Below, piece by piece: positions 26,523 through 34,867 of a stretch of 64,000 nucleotides of DNA. The translations under genes and the position numbers were made by a program. Origin of the DNA: G963665975 sp963665975 (GTDB taxonomy: Bacteria; Bacteroidota; Rhodothermia; Rhodothermales; Bin80); contig OY762508.1 in assembly GCA_963665975.1 (NCBI GenBank), forward strand, positions 2,914,001 through 2,978,000. The letters are read 5' to 3'. The notes under the pieces are model-generated. The model saw nothing but the letters and a program-made list of their open reading frames with translations, ran no database searches and was not told the origin of the DNA. Numbering within the stretch: the first letter of the stretch is position 1; every line of letters starts with the position of its first letter.

Positions 26523-27287
26523 CTATCCTTGTGTTCGATCGCGGCCAATCGTTTTGGGCGAAACTTCTTCCTCTTTTTCCGTTGCGTCTGGTATGTCGAC
26601 CTGGGCTTCGCCCCGTTCTTCCAGGTCCATTTCCAGCTTGAATTGCTTGACGAGCTCCGCAGCCCGGAGTTTTTCCGCATCTTCTTCGATGCGAAGAGCC
26701 TGCGTATCGATGGAGTCGAGCGCCATCTCCATGCGCGCTTCATTCTTCGCTGTCTGCACATCGATCCGCTGGATCATCTCATCGTGCGTCTGATCAATGC
26801 CGGAGACCTCGAACTGCTCCATAACATCGGCCACCTCGGACTGCCATTTGGCCCGCTCATGCGCCCGCAACGCAACCTGGGCCTCGTTGATCTTGCGCTG
26901 CCGCTCGCGCATGAACACCTTCTTGACCTGCTGTGCCTTTTCATACGCCGATGAGGCGTAGCGCAGCTGTTCGCGCACTTTTACCAGCTGCCCCTGTGCC
27001 GTGTCCAGGCGGATAGCATGCTGCTGGGCCAAGTCATCCCGTCCCGCTTGTATCGACACCTTTACTTTGGACGTCAGATCTGCGACCTCGGATTGAATGC
27101 GGCGCTCTTCCTTCTGGAGCAGAATCACGTTGGCTTTGACCGTCGCGATGTTCTCATTCATCTTCGGAACCTGATCATTGAGTTCACGAATGTTCTGTTC
27201 CAGAATGAGACGGGGGTTTTCCAACGACGAAATAGCCCCTCCGAAGATGGACCGCAGGAGGCGTCGGAATCGTGACCAAATGGACAT
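26523..27287 (-). CDS. pspA: PspA/IM30-family membrane-stress protein
   Basis: PspA/Vipp1 proteins polymerise on damaged inner membranes. The product starts MSIWSRFRRLLRSIFGGAIS, the amphipathic N-terminal helix, followed by SSLENPRLILEQNIRELNDQ and a long coiled coil rich in Glu, Gln and Lys up to about residue 185. The C-terminus departs from the classic family: after QTHDEMIQRIDVQTAKNEAR it has ELVKQFKLEMDLEERGEAQ and an acidic, Ser/Thr-poor end. ATG 27287 gives 254 residues; a frame from 27365 adds an unsupported extension. It is the first gene of a three-gene cassette on the minus strand, with an AT-rich stretch upstream (27310-27345). Confidence 0.88.
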   Translation of the reverse strand: MSIWSRFRRLLRSIFGGAISSLENPRLILEQNIRELNDQVPKMNENIATVKANVILLQKEERRIQSEVADLTSKVKVSIQAGRDDLAQQHAIRLDTAQGQLVKVREQLRYASSAYEKAQQVKKVFMRERQRKINEAQVALRAHERAKWQSEVADVMEQFEVSGIDQTHDEMIQRIDVQTAKNEARMEMALDSIDTQALRIEEDAEKLRAAELVKQFKLEMDLEERGEAQVDIPDATEKEEEVSPKTIGRDRTQG

Positions 27288-27383
27288 CAGCGTAAGTAAA
27301 TCGTTGTGAGTGGGAGCACAGTTAATATAGAATATGTAACGGAAATCAACCGATGAAAGATGCACCTCAGGTCAGTTTGCCCT

Positions 27384-28721
27384 TCAGGATCCGATCATCC
27401 AACCATCCGCGGAAAATCTGTCCATGAGCAGTGGCGGGATTTCGGGCGCCGTATCAGAATAGTGAAACGCCTGTTGTACGGCGGATTCAAATCTGGGTGC
27501 CTCTGAAGTCTTGGTTGTATACAACTCTGCGATGACCTCGCCTGGAATCACGGCGTCGCCGGGTTTCCGGCAGAGGAGTATGCCCGCGTCCGGGTCTACG
27601 CTATCGGTTTGGGCGAGGCGCCCAACGCCCATCTCCACAGCAACGCTGCCCAGAGCAAAGGCGTCAATGCTTGCCACATAGCTGCGCGCGCCAACGGGCG
27701 CGCACACTCTGACCGCCGCACTCCAGGTAGGAGAAGCGTATCCCGTCATCAATTCCGTCATGCTGCCTCCCTGGGCTTCCACCATGGTGGCGAATGTCTC
27801 AAAGGCCGAACCGGAATGGATTGCTTCCAGCGCCCTCTGGCGTCCCTCTTGCACAGAACTGCTTGCACCGCCCAGAAAGATCATTTCGCCCGCCAACTGC
27901 ACGGTAACCTCCATCAGGTCTGATTCCTTGCCCCCCTGGAGGCACCGAATGCTCTCCTCGACTTCAATCCGATTGCCGATAGCATGCCCCAGCGGCGTGT
28001 CCATTCGGGTCATCCAGGCGACGGTTGCTTTGCCGAAACTTTCTCCGATGTGCGTCAAGGCTTCAGCCAGATGGCGGCCATCTTCCACCGTGTTCATGAA
28101 TGCGCCTCCGCCGACCTTGACATCAAGCACGAGGGCATCGATGCCTTCCGCCAGCTTCTTGCTCATGATCGACGCGGCGATAAACGGGATAAAGTCGACG
28201 GTTGCGGTCACATCCCGCAGCGCATACATTGCCCGGTCCGCCGGTGCGATCGCCTCCGTGGCACCGGCCATTACGATTCCGATGTTCTCCAATTGCGCCC
28301 GGTATTCAGCGATGGAAAGATCTGTGCGGAAGCCGGGTATCGCATTGAGCTTGTCGATCGTGCCTCCGGTGTGACCCAGGCCTCGACCGGAAATCATGGG
28401 CACCGGAACGCCGCATGCTGCTACCGTCGGGGCCAAAATCAGCGAAACCTTGTCGCCAACACCTCCGGTAGAATGCTTGTCCACCTTGATTCCGGGTACG
28501 GTGTCCAGATTGAGGATACTACCGGAATGAAGCATGCTCTCGGTGAGTGCGGCAGACTCCTGCGCGTCCAGGCCCTGGAGATAACAGGCCATGAGGAATG
28601 CACTCATCTGGTAGTCCGCCACTTCGCCCCGTGTGAAGGCCTCAATGAGGGCCACAATTGATGTGCGGGGCAGCGTTTGCCCGTCGCGCTTCGCCGCAAT
28701 CAATTGAACAGGGTTGAACAT
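27384..28721 (-). CDS. Pyrimidine-nucleoside/thymidine phosphorylase
   Basis: This is a salvage enzyme that splits thymidine or uridine with phosphate to free base and (deoxy)ribose-1-phosphate. The sequence begins FNPVQLIAAKRDGQTL and holds GEVADYQMSAFLMACYLQG, the family signature VDKHSTGGVGDKVSLILAP, MISGRGLGHTGGTIDKL and SKKLAEGIDALVLDVKVGGGA. These define the nucleoside phosphorylase II family (DeoA/Pdp). Thymidine-only (deoA) and broader (pdp) enzymes cannot be separated by eye. ATG 28721 gives 445 residues. A strong terminator separates it from rpmE upstream. Confidence 0.93.
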   Translation of the reverse strand: MFNPVQLIAAKRDGQTLPRTSIVALIEAFTRGEVADYQMSAFLMACYLQGLDAQESAALTESMLHSGSILNLDTVPGIKVDKHSTGGVGDKVSLILAPTVAACGVPVPMISGRGLGHTGGTIDKLNAIPGFRTDLSIAEYRAQLENIGIVMAGATEAIAPADRAMYALRDVTATVDFIPFIAASIMSKKLAEGIDALVLDVKVGGGAFMNTVEDGRHLAEALTHIGESFGKATVAWMTRMDTPLGHAIGNRIEVEESIRCLQGGKESDLMEVTVQLAGEMIFLGGASSSVQEGRQRALEAIHSGSAFETFATMVEAQGGSMTELMTGYASPTWSAAVRVCAPVGARSYVASIDAFALGSVAVEMGVGRLAQTDSVDPDAGILLCRKPGDAVIPGEVIAELYTTKTSEAPRFESAVQQAFHYSDTAPEIPPLLMDRFSADGWMIGS

Positions 28722-28734
28722 TACAGCAATACAT

Positions 28735-28768
28735 GCCAAAAGGCGATCTGCACTTGCAGATCGCCTTT
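28735..28768 (-). terminator. Intrinsic terminator downstream of rpmE
   Basis: A perfect 14-bp stem (AAAGGCGATCTGCA with TGCAGATCGCCTTT, 2-nt loop) lies 26 bp past the rpmE stop. Read on the minus strand it ends in TTTT. It ends just before the start of the pyrimidine phosphorylase gene (its ATG is at 28721), so rpmE transcription is probably insulated from it. Confidence 0.85.
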
Positions 28769-28793
28769 AAAAACCCGCAATGGGACAGGCTGG

Positions 28794-29018
28794 TCACTCG
28801 TCTTTTTTGCTCTGACCGTAACGCCGCCTGAATTTCTCGACACGTCCGGCGGTATCTACATACTGCCGGCGTCCAGTGTAGAACGGATGATTGGTGCTGT
28901 CCACTTCCGAAACGAACTGGTCGCCCTTCATCGTTGACCGCGTCTGAAATTCCGTTCCGTCAGCAAGCCGGACCGTAATGAAATTGTAATCGGGATGGAT
29001 GCCTTCTTTCATGGCCAT
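28794..29018 (-). CDS. rpmE: 50S ribosomal protein L31, zinc-ligand-free form
   Basis: L31 binds the large subunit near the inter-subunit bridge. The 74-residue product reads KEGIHPDYNFITVRLADGTE, then FQTRSTM and STNHPFYTGRRQYVDTAGRV, ending KFRRRYGQSKKDE. Overall it resembles type A L31 (short N-terminal region, HPFYTG and VDTAGRVEKF), but the four cysteines that hold zinc are absent. Cysteine-free versions exist as zinc-starvation-proof variants. No second L31 gene is in the window. It stands between uvrB and a strong terminator. Confidence 0.93.
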   Translation of the reverse strand: MAMKEGIHPDYNFITVRLADGTEFQTRSTMKGDQFVSEVDSTNHPFYTGRRQYVDTAGRVEKFRRRYGQSKKDE

Positions 29019-29088
29019 GGTTTCTTATGCCAAAACTAACCGCGATATAACGATGCGCATTGTGCCGACGTTCCCAGGCACCGCGTTG

Positions 29089-31140
29089 TTATGCTGCCAG
29101 GGAGACCTCCGTACGAGCAATAGTATCTCTTAGATCCGCGGCACGCTCAAAGTCAAGATTCTCAGCGGCCTCCAGCATTTCGGCATGCATTTGTTTGATC
29201 AAGTCCCGCTTCTCTTCATTGCTGAGATAGGGAAGGAGAGGATCGATCAGCGGAGGCCGGGGCCTGGCCGGGTCTTTGGGGTGGCGAGAAGAGTCTGGAC
29301 CGTCCCCGGTGTTTTCTTCGGCTATGACGGTTCCGCGCAGGATCTGCGAACGGTCCTTCGTCACGGTTCGTGGTGTGATGCCATGCTCTTGATTGTATGC
29401 AATCTGGATGGTTCGCCGCCGCTTCGTTTCGTCCAACATGCGTTGCATGGATCCTGTCACGCGGTCTGCATACATAAGTATCTTGCCATTGGAATTGCGG
29501 GCAGCGCGACCGGCTGTTTGAATCAGTGACCGGTCACTACGCAGGAACCCCTCCTTGTCGGCATCAACGATTGCCACCAGCGACACTTCTGGCAGGTCCA
29601 GACCTTCGCGTAGCAGGTTCACGCCGATGAGCACGTCAAAGACGCCAAGGCGAAGATCGCGCAATAGTTCGACACGCGTCAGCGCGTCAATATCGGAATG
29701 CAGGTAGCGCACCTTGACTCCGAACGAGTCGAGGTAATCGGTTAGATCCTCCGCCATGCGCTTGGTGAGCGTAGTCACCAGTGCACGCTCATTCCGGTGC
29801 GTGACCATGCGGATTTCCTCCAGCAGGTCGTCAATCTGATTCTCACTGGGCCGAATCTCCACCGGCGGGTCAGGGATTCCCGTTGGCCGAATGATTTGCT
29901 CTACAAAGACACCGCCGCTTTTCTCCAACTCATAATCGCCTGGAGTGGCGCTGATGAATATGACTTGATGCTGTTTCGCCTCGTACTCCTCAAACGTCAT
30001 GGGTCGGTTGTCGAGGGCAGACGGCAGTCGGAATCCGTGTTCGACGAGCGTAAGTTTTCGGGCACGGTCGCCATTGTACATCGCGCGCACCTGTGGAATG
30101 GTGGCATGGCTTTCGTCCACCAGCAGCAAGAAATCATCCGGAAAGTAGTCCAGCAGGCAGTAGGGGCGCTGCCCAGGATCTCGGCCGGTGAGATGCCGGC
30201 TGTAATTCTCGATGCCGGAGCAGTACCCCAGCTCTTTCATCATCTCAAGATCGAACCGTGTGCGTTGCTCCAGGCGTTGCGCTTCCAACAGCATCCCTTG
30301 CTCGCGCAGAATGGCCAGGCGCCAGCGCAGCTCTTCCTCGATAGACTGCGTCGCGCGGTCCATTTGCTCCAGGGGGGTTACAAAAAGCTTGGCGGGATAG
30401 ATGGTAACGAGCGTTTCGCGTTGCTGGAGGTGACCTGTCAATGGATCGAATCTGCTGATTTTTTCAATCTCATCGCCCCAGAATTCAATGCGATAGGCGC
30501 AATCTTCGATATAGGCCGGAAAAATGTCTACCACATCCCCGCGCACGCGAAAGACACCGGGCGCAAAATCAATGTCGTTGCGGGAATAGAAAATATTGAT
30601 GAGGCGCCCCAGTAATTCATTTCTGGCAATCTCCAGGCCCGGTCGCAATTGAACAATCTGGCTCTTGTACTCTTCCGGGGATCCAAGCCCGTAAATGCAC
30701 GACACGCTGGCGACTACGATGACATCCTCTCGCCCCGAAACAAGCGCACTCGTTGCCCTCAGACGCAGACGGTCGATGCGATCGTTGATGGACATATCCT
30801 TTTCGATATACGTATCGCTACGAACGATGTATGCTTCCGGCTGGTAGTAGTCGTAATACGAAATGAAGAACTCGACAGCGTTTTCCGGAAAAAACTGGCG
30901 AAATTCTGCGTACAGCTGCGCGGCGAGCGTCTTGTTGTGGCTCATCACGAGCGTTGGCACGCCGGCATTCTGGATGACGTTGCTGATGGAGAAGGTCTTA
31001 CCGGATCCTGTCACACCCAGTAGTGTTTGATGTGGCACTCCACGTTTCAGGCCCTCTGTGAGCTCTGCGATGGCCTGTGGCTGGTCTCCCACTGGCTCGA
31101 ACGGAGCGCAAAGGTTGAAAGATTGTGCATGTACAGCCAT
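29089..31140 (-). CDS. uvrB: Excinuclease ABC subunit B
   Basis: UvrB is the damage-verifying helicase of nucleotide excision repair. It has the Walker A LLGVTGSGKTFSISN, the DNA-gripping beta-hairpin YYDYYQPEAYIVRSDTYIEK, the DESHATIPQ region and the helicase motifs GVNLLREGLDLPEVSLVAI and QTAGRAARN. The C-terminal UVR motif that contacts UvrC (AAENLDFERAADLRD) completes it. ATG 31140 gives 683 residues; an 11-codon longer start at 31173 is possible but has no homology support. Divergent from the amidohydrolase at 31299, leaving a 158-bp shared promoter region. Confidence 0.97.
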   Translation of the reverse strand: MAVHAQSFNLCAPFEPVGDQPQAIAELTEGLKRGVPHQTLLGVTGSGKTFSISNVIQNAGVPTLVMSHNKTLAAQLYAEFRQFFPENAVEFFISYYDYYQPEAYIVRSDTYIEKDMSINDRIDRLRLRATSALVSGREDVIVVASVSCIYGLGSPEEYKSQIVQLRPGLEIARNELLGRLINIFYSRNDIDFAPGVFRVRGDVVDIFPAYIEDCAYRIEFWGDEIEKISRFDPLTGHLQQRETLVTIYPAKLFVTPLEQMDRATQSIEEELRWRLAILREQGMLLEAQRLEQRTRFDLEMMKELGYCSGIENYSRHLTGRDPGQRPYCLLDYFPDDFLLLVDESHATIPQVRAMYNGDRARKLTLVEHGFRLPSALDNRPMTFEEYEAKQHQVIFISATPGDYELEKSGGVFVEQIIRPTGIPDPPVEIRPSENQIDDLLEEIRMVTHRNERALVTTLTKRMAEDLTDYLDSFGVKVRYLHSDIDALTRVELLRDLRLGVFDVLIGVNLLREGLDLPEVSLVAIVDADKEGFLRSDRSLIQTAGRAARNSNGKILMYADRVTGSMQRMLDETKRRRTIQIAYNQEHGITPRTVTKDRSQILRGTVIAEENTGDGPDSSRHPKDPARPRPPLIDPLLPYLSNEEKRDLIKQMHAEMLEAAENLDFERAADLRDTIARTEVSLAA

Positions 31141-31298
31141 ACCAGGAGACGGGGCGTTGAATCTGTAGCGCATATCAACAGGGTGTCTGTACGTGGGTTT
31201 CGGCTCCGGTGGAACACTGCAAACTGCCTGGTTTCCTTAGCCGAAGAATGCTATCATTGAAGGCTGTGTTAACCTGGAGAACCCAACGCATTACCAAT

Positions 31299-32912
31299 AT
31301 GCTCATCCACCTGCGTCTTGTCGTACTTATCGGGTTACTTCTGTCGCCAGTCGCCCAGGCTCAGACACTACAGTGGGAGGACTACGCGCCTGTTTCCACG
31401 CTCGTAGTCCCCCAACACCCGGTTTCAAAGGCCAAGTATGCATTTGTGGATGCGCACGCCCACCAGTGGCGCATCGGAGATGCTTCCGCGCAGGATATCG
31501 CACGGCTCGTTGCGGACATGGATTCTCTTAACATGGCCGTAATGGTCAATCTTAGCGGCGGCAGCGGAGCGAGCCTGTTGCAGAAGGTGCGGAATACGGA
31601 GGCGCATGCACCGGGCCGATTCGTTCATTATGCGAATATAGACTTCGACAGGATCAGCGAGCCGGGATTTGGAACAGCGGCCGCTGCCCAATTGGAAGAA
31701 GACGTCAAGAACGGGGCCCGGGGCCTGAAGATTTTTAAGAGCCTGGGCATGTACATCTTCGACGCCGACAGCCAACGCGTCCGTACGGATGATCCGCGGT
31801 TGGACCCGATCTGGGCCAAGTGTGGAGAGCTGGGCATTCCTGTTCTCATCCACACCGCGGACCCCGCGCCATTCTGGAAGCCGCACGACCGTTTCAATGA
31901 GCGATGGTTCGAGCTCAAGGAGCGGCCGAGGCGCAAGCGGGCCCCCGAACCGTCGTGGGAGACGATCATTGGGGAGCAGTGGAACGTGTTTCGGAAGCAC
32001 AAGGGTACCACATTCATCAATGCTCACCTTGGTTGGCTGGGCAATGACCTTGGTCGCTTGGGAGCTCTTCTCGACGAAATGCCGAACATGTACACTGAAC
32101 TTGGCGCGGTGGTGGCAGAGCTCGGAAGGCAGCCTCATACGGCCAAACAGTGGCTCATCAAGTACCAGGACAGGGTGCTGATGGGGAAGGACTCGTGGAA
32201 CCCGGGCGAATACCATACCTACTTTCGCATCTTCGAAACATCCGATGAATTCTTTGGCTATTACAGGAAGCGTCATGCATGGTGGCCCATGTATGGGCTG
32301 AATTTGCCTGACGAAGTATTGCGGAAAGTGTACTACAAGAACGCCCTGCGTATAATTCCCGGTCTCGACACGTCGCTGTTCCCGGATGACTGGAACGTAG
32401 CAGTCATTCCGGCTCCAGAGTCGCGCCTTAGTCCGATGCGGCTTGCGCGTACCCAGATTGGGGACGCCTACGTCAAGGTGCATTATAGCTCGCCGCAAAA
32501 ACGGGGACGTGTCATCTTTGGCGGGCTCGTGCCGTTCGGTGAACTCTGGCGTACGGCGGCCAATGAAGCGACCGAAATCACGCTTACGGCTCCGCTGACG
32601 GTCGGGGGCGAGACCCTTGCCGCTGGAACGTACGCGCTTTTCACTATTCCTGACACCGATTCATGGACGATAATCTTCAACCAAGGCCTCGGTCTGAGCG
32701 GTACAGGGGGATATTCTGAGGAAGATGACGCGCTTCGCGTTACCGTTCCTGCCACAGAATTGGGTCAAATGCAGGAGGCATTCTCCATCACGTTCGAAGA
32801 AAAGAAAGCGATACACCATCTCGTGCTTATGTGGGATCGCACAAAAGTCGCCGTCCCGATCACCGTACCGAATGACGCTACCTCGTTGGAACAGGGATCC
32901 CGTAACCGATGA
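31299..32912 (+). CDS. Secreted amidohydrolase_2-DUF2911 fusion
   Basis: A signal peptide (LVVLIGLLLSPVAQAQ, cleavage near residue 22) precedes two domains. Residues about 45-365 resemble amidohydrolase family 2, a TIM barrel of metal-dependent hydrolases and decarboxylases, with VDAHAHQW (metal-binding HxH), FINAHLGWLG and RVLMGKDSW. Residues about 375-525 are DUF2911, with SSPQKRGRVIFGGLVPFGEL, WRTAANEATEIT and LAAGTYALFTIP. DUF2911 is common as a stand-alone periplasmic protein in FCB bacteria; joined to an amidohydrolase it is less usual. The substrate is unknown. The FG-GAP gene starts 6 bp after the stop, so these are probably one operon. Confidence 0.88.
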   Translation: MLIHLRLVVLIGLLLSPVAQAQTLQWEDYAPVSTLVVPQHPVSKAKYAFVDAHAHQWRIGDASAQDIARLVADMDSLNMAVMVNLSGGSGASLLQKVRNTEAHAPGRFVHYANIDFDRISEPGFGTAAAAQLEEDVKNGARGLKIFKSLGMYIFDADSQRVRTDDPRLDPIWAKCGELGIPVLIHTADPAPFWKPHDRFNERWFELKERPRRKRAPEPSWETIIGEQWNVFRKHKGTTFINAHLGWLGNDLGRLGALLDEMPNMYTELGAVVAELGRQPHTAKQWLIKYQDRVLMGKDSWNPGEYHTYFRIFETSDEFFGYYRKRHAWWPMYGLNLPDEVLRKVYYKNALRIIPGLDTSLFPDDWNVAVIPAPESRLSPMRLARTQIGDAYVKVHYSSPQKRGRVIFGGLVPFGELWRTAANEATEITLTAPLTVGGETLAAGTYALFTIPDTDSWTIIFNQGLGLSGTGGYSEEDDALRVTVPATELGQMQEAFSITFEEKKAIHHLVLMWDRTKVAVPITVPNDATSLEQGSRNR

Positions 32913-32918
32913 CAATAC

Positions 32919-34826
32919 ATGACGCGATCGACGCGTAACCGCTTGGCTGGATGGCTTCTCGGGTGCCTCCTGGTCTTGGCGCTGCAGCTCGTGCCCGCGC
33001 AAGCCCAGCCCTTTATTTTTTCCCAGGTGCACCCTGAATTGACTGCGCTCGACTATGGAGCGATGGCCTTTGCCGATTTGGACGGTGACGGCGACCTTGA
33101 CTTGGTCGGTGCCGGGAATGCCAGTCGTCGCGAACCTTACGCTCCAATTACATTCGTGGCGCGGAGCAAGAGTGAAGGCGCGAGTTATGGCGGGGTTGTG
33201 GCACGCAGGTTCGATGTGACGACGCTGCCACTGGGTCTGTGGCACAGCAGTGTGGACTGGTTGGATTACGACCTGGATGGGAAGCTGGATATCATGGTCA
33301 CCGGCACTCCCAATACCGCGGCTGCCTTTGAAGACCGTTCTCACACGGGAAACGCGCAGCTGTATCGAAACACGGGCGGGGGGGCCTTCACCTCCGTAGA
33401 CTCCGGTGTGGACGGAGTCTACGGAGGCGCGATTGCCATCGGCGATTATGACAACGATGGTGACGAGGACATGCTCTTATTGGGCCTTGCGGAGCCGGGG
33501 GTTCACGTAACGCGATTATACCGTAACGACAACGGCTCCTTCGTAGAGCAGGAAGCCTCGTTTCCGCAACTTGCCTACGGCGATGCCCAATGGGTCGATG
33601 TTGACGCTGACGGTGATCTGGATCTCTCGCTGGCCGGAGTGACGGCAGAGGGAAGCTTTGTAACCGAACTGTATCGGAATGGTGGATTGGCAGGCTTTGC
33701 AAAGATGCAAGTGGATCTGCCCGGCTATGCATTCAGCGCACTCGACTGGGGTGACATTGATAACGATGGCGATCTGGACCTGGTACTCTCCGGGGCCGTG
33801 CTAAGCCTGACGGATTTCCTGAGCCCGGAAATTGGAATTTATGTGAATGCAAATGGGCGCTTCACCCAGTTGCGTGCAGACCTGCGGCCCGTATTCTATG
33901 GTGGAGTTTCCTGGGGTGACTACGACAATGACGGCGATCTTGATCTATTTGTGATCGGTGGGTCTGACGTTACGAGCGGTCGCGTCGGCACGGCCTATGA
34001 AAACGACAATGGCTCCTTTACCGGACGCCTGAAAGTACCCGGCGTTTCGACCTCCGCGTTTGTTTTAGGAGACTACGATAACGATGACGACCTTGATATT
34101 CTGGCTACAGGCAGTAACAGCACGCTCGCCCCGCTAGTCCGCATATATCGCAACAATGGCACGAAGACGAATGCGCCCCCATCGCCTCCGGACGATCTTT
34201 CTTCCAGTGTACAGGGAGCAACAGTCACGCTGGCATGGTCACGAGGCGCCGATGACAGGACGCCGGCGATGGGCCTCACCTACAATCTGCGTGTAGGCAC
34301 GGCACCGGGACTAGAGGATGTGGTGTCGGCCGCGGCAGACTCTGAAACGGGACGCCGCTGGACGCCTGGCCGCGGCAACAGGGACTCAGCCGTTCAAACG
34401 AGACTGGAGGGTCTTGCGCGGGGCGAATATTACTGGACCGTCCAAAGCGTTGACCATAGTTTCATCGGATCCGCGTTTGCGGACGAAGGCACCTTTAACA
34501 TAACTGCCGGCAAGGATTTTGTCACAGGCGTCGAAGATGTGCAGCCGGTGGAGGGGGCCTTGCACCCGGGTTTTCCGAATCCATTCTCCGAGCGGACAAC
34601 GCTCCGGTATGCGGTGCCGGAGACAGGCCCGGTCACGCTGATCGTATACAACATCCTCGGTGCACGCGTGCGCCGCTTGATTGACGGCGTGCAATCTGCC
34701 GGGCTCCATCAGGTGTCTTGGGAGGGACGAGATGACACTGGCCGCACCTTGGGACCCGGAGTATATTTCGTGCGCATGCAGGCACGTGGCGCCGTGCGTG
34801 TGCAGCGATTGACGGTAGTGCGCTAA
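32919..34826 (+). CDS. Secreted seven-bladed FG-GAP protein with T9SS sorting domain
   Basis: A signal peptide (about residues 8-30, ending VPAQAQ) precedes seven FG-GAP/VCBS-type calcium-binding repeats with ADLDGDGDLDLVGAG, DYDLDGKLDIMVTG, GDYDNDGDEDMLLLG, DVDADGDLDLSLAG, GDIDNDGDLDLVLSG, GDYDNDGDLDLFVIG and GDYDNDDDLDILATG. Seven repeats make one complete beta-propeller. A fibronectin-III-like domain follows (about 425-540), and the last 75 residues are a type A Por/T9SS sorting domain: GFPNPFSERTTLRYAVPETG, IYNILG-like VYNILGARV, and GPGVYFVRM. The protein is therefore predicted to be exported through the type IX system. It is likely cotranscribed with the paralogue at 34868, 41 bp downstream. 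Confidence 0.93.
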   Translation: MTRSTRNRLAGWLLGCLLVLALQLVPAQAQPFIFSQVHPELTALDYGAMAFADLDGDGDLDLVGAGNASRREPYAPITFVARSKSEGASYGGVVARRFDVTTLPLGLWHSSVDWLDYDLDGKLDIMVTGTPNTAAAFEDRSHTGNAQLYRNTGGGAFTSVDSGVDGVYGGAIAIGDYDNDGDEDMLLLGLAEPGVHVTRLYRNDNGSFVEQEASFPQLAYGDAQWVDVDADGDLDLSLAGVTAEGSFVTELYRNGGLAGFAKMQVDLPGYAFSALDWGDIDNDGDLDLVLSGAVLSLTDFLSPEIGIYVNANGRFTQLRADLRPVFYGGVSWGDYDNDGDLDLFVIGGSDVTSGRVGTAYENDNGSFTGRLKVPGVSTSAFVLGDYDNDDDLDILATGSNSTLAPLVRIYRNNGTKTNAPPSPPDDLSSSVQGATVTLAWSRGADDRTPAMGLTYNLRVGTAPGLEDVVSAAADSETGRRWTPGRGNRDSAVQTRLEGLARGEYYWTVQSVDHSFIGSAFADEGTFNITAGKDFVTGVEDVQPVEGALHPGFPNPFSERTTLRYAVPETGPVTLIVYNILGARVRRLIDGVQSAGLHQVSWEGRDDTGRTLGPGVYFVRMQARGAVRVQRLTVVR

Positions 34827-34867
34827 GACATGGAGATGCCATTTTACGTACCCGACCAAATGCAATC

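Noticed and set aside
26498..26761. N-terminal extension of the PspA-tail paralogue in the frame overlapping pspA
   Set aside because: The overlapping part is a +1 shadow of pspA; ATG 26497 lies just after the pspA stop, a normal arrangement.
29797..30615. 272-codon frame on + inside uvrB
   Set aside because: Antisense shadow of conserved uvrB sequence, with no recognisable motif.
31425..32498. 357-codon minus frame opposite the amidohydrolase
   Set aside because: Antisense shadow of a gene with clear signal peptide and domains.
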